From CAYTCZ01 sp964436315 (GTDB taxonomy: Bacteria > Actinomycetota > Thermoleophilia > Gaiellales > Gaiellaceae): 23,646 nt of DNA. Positions 6,940 to 14,079 of the stretch are shown here, piece after piece (the first letter of the stretch is position 1; each line of letters starts with the position of its first letter). The stretch lies in the NCBI GenBank assembly GCA_964436315.1, contig CAYTCZ010000059.1, positions 1-23,646 on the forward strand, given 5' to 3'. Both the position numbers and the translations under genes were made by a program. The notes beneath the pieces are model-generated. The model saw only the letters and a program-made list of their open reading frames with translations, ran no database searches and was not told where the DNA came from.

Positions 6940-7725
6940 ATGATCCGCGGAACCTCCGCTCCGCGAGCTGACCAGCACGGATCCGCCCGCGTCGAAGTGG
7001 AGCGTCTGCTCGCCGCCTGGCATGACGCCGGCGATCGACAAGCACGTGACGAACTCATCGAGCGGTTTCTCCCGCTCGTCTGGAAGCTCTCGCGCCGCTA
7101 CGCGCTCGACGCGGATCAGCTCGAGGATCTCGCTCAAGTCGGCACGATCGGTCTGATCAAGGCCATCGACCGCTACGAGCCCGAGCACGGATGCGGCCTA
7201 CCGGCATTCGCCGTGCCGACGATCCTCGGTGAGCTCCGTCGCTATCTCCGAGACACAGCCTGGGCTGTGCGGGTCCCTCGGAGGATCCAGGAGCTCAGTG
7301 TCTCACTCGACCGGCAGTTGAACGAATCGGCCGGGTACGACTCTTCGTTCACGCCCGGAGAGTTCGCCGCCTGGGCCGGTGTGTCGACGGAAGAGGCCGA
7401 GGAGGCACTCGTCGCCCGACATGCGCGCTACCCGGTCTCACTTTCGACCATCGTCGCGTTCGATGTCGATGGAGCTCCGGAGGCGCTCCAGCACGACGGG
7501 GCTGCCGATCTCGCCGTCCTTCGAGCAGTGCTCACGAGGGCGTTCAGCAGGCTCTCGGAGCGCCAGCAGCGGATACTCCACCTCAGGTTCTACGGGGAGA
7601 TGACGCAGTCCCAGATCGCCGAGGCGGTCGGAATCTCACAAATTCACGTGTCTCGCCTGTTGCGGCAAGCGTTGGATGAGATGCAACGAGACCTTATGAG
7701 GGACGGAATAACAGCCGCTGCGTAA
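6940..7725 (+). CDS. RNA polymerase sigma factor, SigB/SigF-like (group 3 sigma-70)
   Basis: 261 residues, the usual size for SigB/SigF/SigG-type factors. Region 2 covers about 35-105: LPLVWKLSRRYA, then LEDLAQVGTIGLIKAIDRYEP for core binding and the -10-recognition helix FAVPTILGELRRYLRD. Region 3 includes VPRRIQELSVSLDRQLNE and a helical segment at 135-160. Region 4 (about 203-250) has LSERQQRILHLRFYGE and the helix-turn-helix MTQSQIAEAVGISQIHVSRLLRQ for -35 recognition. Such factors direct general stress, sporulation-like or envelope regulons and are usually held by an anti-sigma kinase (RsbW/SpoIIAB type), but no such gene lies beside this one. It is divergent from the envelope cluster, whose first gene carries a matching promoter. 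The ATG lacks a good ribosome-binding site. Which SigB-like paralogue this is cannot be told from the sequence alone. Confidence 0.93.
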   Translation: MIRGTSAPRADQHGSARVEVERLLAAWHDAGDRQARDELIERFLPLVWKLSRRYALDADQLEDLAQVGTIGLIKAIDRYEPEHGCGLPAFAVPTILGELRRYLRDTAWAVRVPRRIQELSVSLDRQLNESAGYDSSFTPGEFAAWAGVSTEEAEEALVARHARYPVSLSTIVAFDVDGAPEALQHDGAADLAVLRAVLTRAFSRLSERQQRILHLRFYGEMTQSQIAEAVGISQIHVSRLLRQALDEMQRDLMRDGITAAA

Positions 7726-7735
7726 CAGGCACCCG

Positions 7736-7764
7736 TTGAGGGTTTCGCCTTTGCCTCGTACAAT
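7736..7764 (+). promoter_or_regulatory. Promoter giving a leaderless RHH-TM transcript
   Basis: TTGAGG (7736-7741), exactly 17 nt, TACAAT (7759-7764). Six nucleotides then separate the -10 from the ATG at 7771, so initiation would fall on or next to the start codon. No ribosome-binding site is present, which fits a leaderless mRNA. Confidence 0.65.
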
Positions 7765-7770
7765 TCGTCC

Positions 7771-8169
7771 ATGGCGAGTTCACCCGCAAAGGGCTCGCCC
7801 GGCCTCGAGAGCCGTCCTCGAGGCAAGCACAGCGGGCGATTGTTGCTCCGGATGCCAAAGGAGCTGCACGGCGAGTTAGCGCAGGCCGCAGCGCAGGACG
7901 GCGTCAGCCTGAACCAGTTCATCTCGACAGCCCTCGCGAAGGCGGTCGGGTGGGGCGAGAATCAACCTGCAGGCGGAGAGTTGGAGCCGGACGCTCCCAC
8001 GCCCCGGTCGAACCGCCCTCATTCTCCGCGGTCAACAGAGGCCGACGAGACCAGGCGCGCGCGTATCAACGGCAATCGCCTCATGGTCGCCCTGGCGGCG
8101 AACTTCGTCATCGTTCTCGTTGCCGCAGCGATCGCTCTCGGCATGTTGATCGCCGCGTGGCGCGGCTGA
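7771..8169 (+). CDS. Ribbon-helix-helix (HicB/Arc-like) protein with C-terminal membrane helix
   Basis: 132 residues. Residues 20-60 (HSGRLLLRMPKELHGELAQA, then AAQDGVSLNQFISTALAKAV) match the ribbon-helix-helix DNA-binding domain found at the end of HicB-family antitoxins: a beta strand RLLLRMP, helix 1, GVSLNQ and helix 2. Residues 61-100 are a Pro/Arg/Ser-rich linker. Residues 104-128 (MVALAANFVIVLVAAAIALG and following) form a membrane helix at the C-terminus, so the DNA-binding head should face the cytosol. There is no HicA toxin gene beside it, so an ordinary antitoxin role is unlikely. It lies 45 bp after the sigma gene with its own promoter. A membrane-tethered regulator, perhaps acting with the sigma factor, is conceivable but unproven. 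Confidence 0.8.
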   Translation: MASSPAKGSPGLESRPRGKHSGRLLLRMPKELHGELAQAAAQDGVSLNQFISTALAKAVGWGENQPAGGELEPDAPTPRSNRPHSPRSTEADETRRARINGNRLMVALAANFVIVLVAAAIALGMLIAAWRG

Positions 8170-8202
8170 AGTGAGTCTCGTCGAGGGCGTCTTCGGGAGA
8201 CC

Positions 8203-10854
8203 CTAGGTTCTGGCGAGCTCCTGGAGCGACGGCCCGATTGGCCCAGGAATCAGCGATTTCCCGGCCGCCCGGAGCACCCGGCCGTAGGCTTCTGCCGCCG
8301 TCTCGCCTCCGGCCATAACTTCGCCCGTCGAGCGCATCTCGGGGCCTCGATCGTCGGCCCCTGCGAACCGATCACTCGGGAAGATCGCCTCCTTCGCCCA
8401 GGCCCGCGTCGGAGCAGCGCGATCGGGGAGCTCCAGAGCCGACAGCGACTCGCCCAGCATGAGCCGGCACGCGTAGTCCACGATGGGCATCCCTGTCGCC
8501 TTGGCGACGAACGGCACGGTCCTCGACGCGCGCGGGTTGGCCTCCAACACGTAGACGTCGCGGCCTCGCGCAGCCAACTGCAGATTGAGCAGTCCGCGTG
8601 CCTTGAGTCTGCTCGCCAGGGCGGCCGCAAGCTCCCGAACCTCCAGCTCTAACGCTTGGCTCACCGACGGACCCGGGATGACGCACGCGGAGTCGCCCGA
8701 GTGGACTCCAGCGGGCTCTACATGTTCCAGGATTCCGGCAACCCAGCCTGACTCGCCGTCACACAAGATGTCGACGTCCAGCTCAATTGCACCATCGACG
8801 AACTCGTCCACCAGCGAGGGGCCCAGAACCGAGATCTCCTCCTCGCTCCGTACCACGCGCATCCCTTGTCCACCGAGAACGTAGTGCGGACGAATCAGCA
8901 TGGGAAAGCCGATCTCTTCAGCAACCTGAATCGCCTCTTCGTGATTCTCTGCGACACCCCAAGCGGGAGCGCGAAGCCCGAGCTCGCCAAGAATCGCTCC
9001 AAGTCGCCCGCGATCCTCGGCGGCGTCGATCGCCGGGAGTGGGTCGCCGAGCAAGGGCACTCCCGCCTCGCCAAGCGCCGCCGCAATTCGGAGAGGAGTC
9101 TGTCCGCCAAGCGTCACCACGACGCCAAGGGGCTGTTCGATCGCGCACACGTCGAGAGCTCGCTCAAGGGTCACGGGCTCCATGTAGAGTCGATCGCTCG
9201 TGTCGTAGTCGGTGGACACCGTCTCGGGGTTCGAGTTGAGCAGGACGGCTTCGTAGCCGAGAGCCTGGAAGGCCTGCGCCGCGTGAACGCAGCAGTAGTC
9301 GAATTCGATGCCCTGGCCGATCCGGTTGGGCCCGGATCCGAGAATCACAATCGCCTCGGTTCCCACGCCGTTGTCACTCGAGTCTGACGCTTCGTACGAC
9401 AGGTAGTAGTAGGGAGTCTTGGCCTCGAATTCCGCGGCGCACGAGTCGACCGCCAGTCGGCCTGGAATCGGCCGCCCTGAGCGCACGGAGGCTTCGGAGA
9501 CACCGAGAACTCGGGCGATCCGGGAATCGGGAAGACCGAAGCGCTTGGCGACTTCGATATCACCGCTCTCCGCGAGTTCCCGCTCGGCAGTCGCGATCTC
9601 TTCGAGCTCTCGCTGGAAGTACGGATGCGCTTTGGGAAAGCTTGGAAGCTCCTGATGAACCTCCCGACCCTCGAGCGCCTTGAGGAAGGCCTCGGGGAAG
9701 GTACGGCCGAGGCCGAGCGCCTCGCCGACGGACTGCATCTGTGTCCCAAGTGTTCGTTCGGCACTCGGAAACTTCTCGAAGTCGAAGCGGGGCGCCTTGA
9801 CTGCGACGTAATCGAGCGCCGGCTCGAACGCTGCAGTCGTCTTTCCCGTGATGTCGTTCGGAAGCTCCTCGAGCGTGTACCCGACCGCGAGGAGAGCTGC
9901 GAGCTTTGCGATCGGAAACCCAGTCGCCTTCGAGGCCAACGCCGAAGAACGTGAGACGCGCGGGTTCATCTCGATGATCAGCAGCTCGCCGCTCTCGTGC
10001 TCGTAGGCGAACTGAACGTTGGCACCTCCGGTTGCGACTCCGACTGCGCGAGCGCACGTGAAGGCGGCTTCTCGAAGTCGCTGGTATTCGCTGTCCGACA
10101 GAGTCTGCTGCGGTGCAACCGTCCATGAGTCCCCCGTGTGAATTCCCATCGGATCGACGTTCTCGATCGAACAGACGACAACGCAGCTGCCGGCCTGATC
10201 CGACATCACTTCGAGTTCGAATTCACCCCAGCCCTCGACCGACTGCTCGACCAGTACCTCGGTGATCGGGCTTCGCTCGAGGCCGAGGGCCACCTGCGCT
10301 CGGAGCTCTTCCTCCGTTCTGGCGAGGCCGCCGCCGCTGCCACCGAGCGTGAACGCGGGTCGCACGACCGCCGGTGCGAGCCCGGTCGGCAACTCGTCGA
10401 GCGCGTTGACAATGACGCTCTCCGGCACGTCGACTCCGGCCTCGGTCATGGCTTCCCGGAACTCGAGACGATCCTCGGCCCGGCGGATCGCGGGCAAGTC
10501 GGCGCCGATGAGCTGCACTTCGTAGCGGTCGAGCACGCCTTCTTCCGTCAGCTCAACCGCCAGGTTCAGAGCGGTTTGCCCACCGAGAGTTGGAAGGAGA
10601 GCGTCGGGCCGCTCGCGCTCGATCACTTGCGCGAGCGTGCCGACATCAAGCGGCTCGAGGTACGTCGCGTCGGCCCACTGTGGGTCGGTCATGATCGTTG
10701 CCGGATTCGAGTTGACGAGAACGACGCGATAGCCCTGGGCGCGCAACACACGACAAGCTTGCGCGCCGCTGTAGTCGAACTCGCAGGCCTGTCCGATCCG
10801 GATCGGCCCAGAGCCGACGATCAGGATGCTGCGTAGATCGGTGCGCTTCGGCAC
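8203..10854 (-). CDS. carB: Carbamoyl-phosphate synthase large subunit lacking the allosteric (MGS) domain
   Basis: 883 residues. It makes carbamoyl phosphate from bicarbonate, two ATP and ammonia channelled from CarA. The first half starts SILIVGSGPIRIGQACEFDY and contains the ATP-grasp motif EMNPRVSRSSALASKATGFP. The second half repeats the fold: IVILGSGPNRIGQGIEFDY, SNPETVSTDYDTSDRLY, EANPRASRTVPFVAKATGMP. The linker between halves (oligomerisation domain) is shortened to roughly 90 residues. The protein ends soon after EMRSTGEVMAGGETAAEAYG, where standard CarB (about 1,070 residues) continues with a methylglyoxal-synthase-like domain that binds UMP, IMP or ornithine. Only 33 bp separate its stop from the convergent RHH gene, so no detached remnant follows. 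The GTG start lies 34 bp inside carA, indicating coupling. Loss of the allosteric domain fits an arginine-dedicated enzyme (inference). Confidence 0.95.
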   Translation of the reverse strand: MPKRTDLRSILIVGSGPIRIGQACEFDYSGAQACRVLRAQGYRVVLVNSNPATIMTDPQWADATYLEPLDVGTLAQVIERERPDALLPTLGGQTALNLAVELTEEGVLDRYEVQLIGADLPAIRRAEDRLEFREAMTEAGVDVPESVIVNALDELPTGLAPAVVRPAFTLGGSGGGLARTEEELRAQVALGLERSPITEVLVEQSVEGWGEFELEVMSDQAGSCVVVCSIENVDPMGIHTGDSWTVAPQQTLSDSEYQRLREAAFTCARAVGVATGGANVQFAYEHESGELLIIEMNPRVSRSSALASKATGFPIAKLAALLAVGYTLEELPNDITGKTTAAFEPALDYVAVKAPRFDFEKFPSAERTLGTQMQSVGEALGLGRTFPEAFLKALEGREVHQELPSFPKAHPYFQRELEEIATAERELAESGDIEVAKRFGLPDSRIARVLGVSEASVRSGRPIPGRLAVDSCAAEFEAKTPYYYLSYEASDSSDNGVGTEAIVILGSGPNRIGQGIEFDYCCVHAAQAFQALGYEAVLLNSNPETVSTDYDTSDRLYMEPVTLERALDVCAIEQPLGVVVTLGGQTPLRIAAALGEAGVPLLGDPLPAIDAAEDRGRLGAILGELGLRAPAWGVAENHEEAIQVAEEIGFPMLIRPHYVLGGQGMRVVRSEEEISVLGPSLVDEFVDGAIELDVDILCDGESGWVAGILEHVEPAGVHSGDSACVIPGPSVSQALELEVRELAAALASRLKARGLLNLQLAARGRDVYVLEANPRASRTVPFVAKATGMPIVDYACRLMLGESLSALELPDRAAPTRAWAKEAIFPSDRFAGADDRGPEMRSTGEVMAGGETAAEAYGRVLRAAGKSLIPGPIGPSLQELART

Positions 10855-11888
10855 GCGGCGGCAATCTGTTCGAAGAACGGAAGAGCGTCGAGTGGCCCGG
10901 GAGCGGCCTCGGGATGAAACTGCACACTCGCAAAGCCGTCACCCTCCAGCCCTTCGACCGTCCCGTCGTTGAGGGAGAAGTGGCTCACCTCGGCGGCGTC
11001 GGAAGCCTCGACGGCGAAGCCGTGGTTCTGGACGGTGACCAGGACACGCGACGATGCCCGCGCACGGACCGGATGATTGGCTCCCCGATGTCCGAAGGGC
11101 AGCTTGAACGTGCGCATACCGAGCGCAAGGCCGAGAAGTTGATGCCCCAGACAGATCCCAAACACGGGGAGCCGGCCGAGCAGCCCACGCACAGTCTCGA
11201 TCTGATCGGTCAGCTGAGCCGGATCACCGGGCCCGTTCCCGATCAGCACGGCGCGGGGATCCTTGTCGAGTACGGCGTCAGCGTCGTACGTGCCCGGCAC
11301 GACCACCACCTCGAGCCTGCTTCCGGCGAGCCTCTGGATGATGGAGCGCTTGCAGCCGAAGTCCAGGACGACGATCCGCGGACCCTCCCCGACGGTGTAC
11401 TCGGCCGGGACACAGACATCGAGAGCGAGCGGCGGCATCGCGAGCTCGGGTTCGGCCGCGGCACGCTCGAAATCGATGTGCGGTTCTGCGCGCGCCAGCG
11501 CGAGGAGTTCTTCAGGCGGCGCATCCCCCAGAGCACAACGCATCGCTCCTTCCTCGCGAATGCGGCGAACGAGCGCTCTGGTATCGACGTTGTCGAGCGC
11601 GACAATGCCTTCCTGGGCGAGCCAACTCGCCCACTCGGGTCTGGCGCGTCGCATCACGACGCCGCGTGTCTGCACGCGGTCTGATTCGAGTCGTGACGGA
11701 TCGACGCCGTAGTTACCGATCAGCGGATAGCTGAAGATCAAAACCTGCGCCGAGTAACTCGGGTCGGTGACAGCCTCCTGATAGCCAGCCATCGCGGTGG
11801 TGAAGCATGCTTCGCCCGCGGTCGTCCCTGACGCGCCGACCGAGACGCCCGAATATGCAGTGCCATCTTCGAGAACCAGGTGCGCCAT
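10821..11888 (-). CDS. carA: Carbamoyl-phosphate synthase small (glutaminase) subunit
   Basis: 355 residues from the ATG at 11888; an in-frame ATG at 11894 would add two. It hydrolyses glutamine and passes ammonia to CarB. The N-terminal CPSase small-chain domain begins AHLVLEDGTAYSG and includes TTAMAGYQEAVTDPSYSAQ, YPLIGNYG and the DTRALVRRIREEGAM segment. The C-terminal class I glutamine amidotransferase domain has GNGPGDP, the nucleophile elbow FGICLGHQLL (Cys about residue 246) and the His/Glu pair in QFHPEA. No ribosome-binding site precedes the start; a -10-like CATAAT on the minus strand (11902-11897) lies 8 nt upstream, so the mRNA is probably leaderless. The gene is divergent from argC across about 30 bp holding an ARG-box-like palindrome, and overlaps carB by 34 bp. 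Confidence 0.96.
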   Translation of the reverse strand: MAHLVLEDGTAYSGVSVGASGTTAGEACFTTAMAGYQEAVTDPSYSAQVLIFSYPLIGNYGVDPSRLESDRVQTRGVVMRRARPEWASWLAQEGIVALDNVDTRALVRRIREEGAMRCALGDAPPEELLALARAEPHIDFERAAAEPELAMPPLALDVCVPAEYTVGEGPRIVVLDFGCKRSIIQRLAGSRLEVVVVPGTYDADAVLDKDPRAVLIGNGPGDPAQLTDQIETVRGLLGRLPVFGICLGHQLLGLALGMRTFKLPFGHRGANHPVRARASSRVLVTVQNHGFAVEASDAAEVSHFSLNDGTVEGLEGDGFASVQFHPEAAPGPLDALPFFEQIAAACRSAPIYAAS

Positions 11889-11918
11889 CTGCATGAATTA
11901 TGCATAATATTTAGAGTC
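11889..11918. promoter_or_regulatory. Shared carA/argC promoter-operator with ARG-box-like palindrome
   Basis: The 30-bp gap between the start codons contains TGCAT-6 nt-TGCAT (starting at 11890) and a perfect 12-bp palindrome ATTATGCATAAT (11897-11908), resembling bacterial ARG boxes bound by ArgR. The palindrome supplies CATAAT as a -10 on both strands: 11903-11908 toward argC and 11902-11897 toward carA. Both lie 8-10 nt from their ATGs. ArgR bound here would cover both promoters. No good -35 is visible on either side. Confidence 0.7.
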
Positions 11919-12908
11919 ATGGCATATACTGCAATTGTGGCGGCCTCTGGGTACTCCGGTCAGGAGACCCTAGATCGCGTGCTCTCCCACCCCGAACTCG
12001 AGCTGATCGCTCTCGGGTCCGACTCGCTCGCCGGCGAACCCGCAGACGCACTCGACCCTCGTCTTCGGCGGAATGGGACGGAACTCCCGGCTTTCGTCGC
12101 TAACGAGGACGCGCTCTCGAGCGGAGCAGAACTCGTCTTTGTCTGCCTGGATCACGAGCGGGCAGCAAACCTCGAGCCTCCCGCAAGCGGAACGGTCGTC
12201 GACCTCTCGGGTGGACATCGACTACGCGACGCAAACCAGTACGACGATTGGTACGGGTTCACTCACCCCAAGCCGGACGGCCTCGCCGAGTGGAGCTACG
12301 CGATTCCCGAGCTCACGCCGCCCGAAGGCCGGCTGATCGCCAACCCGGGGTGTTACGCGACGGCAGCGCTCCTGGCGCTTGGGCCGCTCGTGGGGGCAAT
12401 CGATCCGACGACCGTCGTCATTGACGCGAAGTCCGGTGTCTCTGGAGCCGGTCGAACTCTGAAACCGGCTTCTCATGCAACTCAGGTGCTCGAGAACCTT
12501 TCGCCCTACAAGGTCGGGACGCACCAACACGCGGTCGAGATCGAGCAGGCTCTCGGCTTGCCCGTCTGCTTCGTTCCGCACCTCTTGCCGGTTCGCCGAG
12601 GCCTCATCGCGACGTGCTATGCACGCCCATCCGGCGACGACCTCCGCAGCCGCCTGGAGGCGGCCTACGCCTCGAGCCCGGCGGTGACTGTCCTCGAGCC
12701 GGGCTTGACTCCGGAGCTCTCGCGGATCCAACACACCGACGAAGCCGAGATTGCGTTGTTCGAGGATCGCGCAACCGGACAGGCGATCGTCATCTGCGCC
12801 ATCGACAACCTGGGCAAGGGAGCCGCGGGCCAGGCAGTTCAAAACGCGAATCTCGCGCTCGGGCTGGAGGAAACCCTGGGCCTGAAACTGCACGGAGTAA
12901 CTGTCTAG
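11919..12908 (+). CDS. argC: N-acetyl-gamma-glutamyl-phosphate reductase
   Basis: 329 residues. It catalyses the NADPH-dependent reduction of N-acetylglutamyl phosphate to the semialdehyde, the third step of arginine synthesis. The N-terminal nucleotide-binding loop reads VAASGYSGQE, a variant of the usual GATGYTGxE. The catalytic cysteine is in NPGCYATAALLAL (C145), and the KVGTHQHAVEIEQ segment carries the conserved active-site His. C-terminal FVPHLLPVRRGLIATCYAR and DNLGKGAAGQAVQN are typical. The ATG at 11919 was preferred over a GTG at 11880 because the added residues would be encoded by the operator and carA promoter. No Shine-Dalgarno is present and a -10 lies 10 nt upstream, giving a nearly leaderless mRNA. 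It is the first gene of the rightward arginine operon. Confidence 0.96.
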   Translation: MAYTAIVAASGYSGQETLDRVLSHPELELIALGSDSLAGEPADALDPRLRRNGTELPAFVANEDALSSGAELVFVCLDHERAANLEPPASGTVVDLSGGHRLRDANQYDDWYGFTHPKPDGLAEWSYAIPELTPPEGRLIANPGCYATAALLALGPLVGAIDPTTVVIDAKSGVSGAGRTLKPASHATQVLENLSPYKVGTHQHAVEIEQALGLPVCFVPHLLPVRRGLIATCYARPSGDDLRSRLEAAYASSPAVTVLEPGLTPELSRIQHTDEAEIALFEDRATGQAIVICAIDNLGKGAAGQAVQNANLALGLEETLGLKLHGVTV

Positions 12909-12924
12909 TGGGAGGCCACTCGTA

Positions 12925-14079
12925 ATGTCCGTCACCGCGGCCAAGGGTTTCATTGCGAGCGGCATAGCCTGCGGCATCCGGCGCACCTCTGCCGACCTCG
13001 CGGTGGTGCGCTCGTCGGAGCCCTCGACCGGCGGGGCGATGTTCACGAGGAACCGCGCGCAGGCTCCGCCGCTCAAGGTTTGCCAGTCTCACCTCGCGGT
13101 CGCTGAACCGCAGGCGGTCGTCATCAACTCCGGGATCGCTAATGCAGCCACGGGACAGCGTGGCCTGATCGACGCGACTGCTACTGCCGCCGAGGCCGGA
13201 CGTCTTCTCGGGCTGAGCGCGGACGAAGTACTCGTTCTCTCGACCGGTGTCATCGGTGTCCCGCTGCCGCTCGGAAAGATCCGCGCCGGACTCGTCAAGG
13301 CTGTCGCCGACCTCGACACAGACGGCGGTACTGATGCCGCGAAGGCGATCATGACCACCGATACCAAGCCGAAGGAGGCCGCTGCCGAAGGTCCTGGGTT
13401 CACCGTGGGCGGTATGGCGAAAGGGTCTGGAATGATCCATCCGGCGCTCGCCACGATGCTGTCGGTGATCACGACCGACTACCCGCTTCGCCCCGGCGAG
13501 GCAATTGAGTTCCTGCGACCGGCGGTTGAATCGACCTTCAACCGGATTTCCATCGACGGCGAGTGCTCGACAAACGACGCCGTCATCCTGCTCGCGAACG
13601 GGGTGAGCCACGCCCCCCGCGACGACGAGGCCTTCGCCGCGAAGCTGAGAGAAGTCTGTGCGGATCTTGCGCGGCAGGTCGTCGCCGACGGCGAGGGAGT
13701 GTCCGTGATCCTCGAGATCGAGGTCAATGGCGCCGCAAGCGACGACGATGCCGTGGCGATTGCCCAGCGGATCGCGACTTCCCCGCTTGTCAAGACTGCC
13801 GCATTCGGCCACGACGCCAACTGGGGCCGGGTCCTTGTCGCTGCAGGCTCGGCGACGCTGAACGGAGGATTCGCCGCACTCGATCCAGAGCGGCTCAAGC
13901 TCTCGTTCAACGGAACGGAGGTCTTCGCGAACGGACTCCCTAGTGGCGACCAGCCGTCGCTCGACGGCCCGGCGCTCCGCATCGATCTCGACCTCGGATT
14001 GGGCACCGGCCAGGCCTCGTATCTGGCGACCGATCTCACCTACGACTACGTGAAGATCAACGCGGAGTACACAACGTGA
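12925..14079 (+). CDS. argJ: Bifunctional ornithine acetyltransferase / N-acetylglutamate synthase
   Basis: 384 residues. It transfers the acetyl group from N-acetylornithine to glutamate, making the pathway cyclic, and in bifunctional forms also uses acetyl-CoA. Members are made as one chain that cuts itself at a conserved threonine. Here the site is KAIMTTDTKPKEA (residues 140-152, Thr144 as expected nucleophile), giving alpha and beta chains. Other hallmarks are GIACGIRRTSADLAV near the start, the oxyanion-hole-like STGVIGVPLP, KGSGMIHP and CSTNDAV. FGHDANWGRV and the C-terminal YDYVKINAEYTT match the family end. GGGAGG about 10 nt before the ATG is a good ribosome-binding site. It lies 16 bp after argC. 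Whether it is mono- or bifunctional cannot be read from sequence; no argA or argE is in the window. Confidence 0.96.
   Translation: MSVTAAKGFIASGIACGIRRTSADLAVVRSSEPSTGGAMFTRNRAQAPPLKVCQSHLAVAEPQAVVINSGIANAATGQRGLIDATATAAEAGRLLGLSADEVLVLSTGVIGVPLPLGKIRAGLVKAVADLDTDGGTDAAKAIMTTDTKPKEAAAEGPGFTVGGMAKGSGMIHPALATMLSVITTDYPLRPGEAIEFLRPAVESTFNRISIDGECSTNDAVILLANGVSHAPRDDEAFAAKLREVCADLARQVVADGEGVSVILEIEVNGAASDDDAVAIAQRIATSPLVKTAAFGHDANWGRVLVAAGSATLNGGFAALDPERLKLSFNGTEVFANGLPSGDQPSLDGPALRIDLDLGLGTGQASYLATDLTYDYVKINAEYTT

Noticed and set aside
8170..8202. Possible detached MGS domain or terminator after carB
   Set aside because: Only 33 bp before the convergent gene; no reading frame and only a weak 5-bp inverted repeat.
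11880..11918. GTG start for argC at 11880
   Set aside because: The extra 13 residues would be encoded by the operator and the start of carA; conserved ArgC sequence starts at the ATG 11919.
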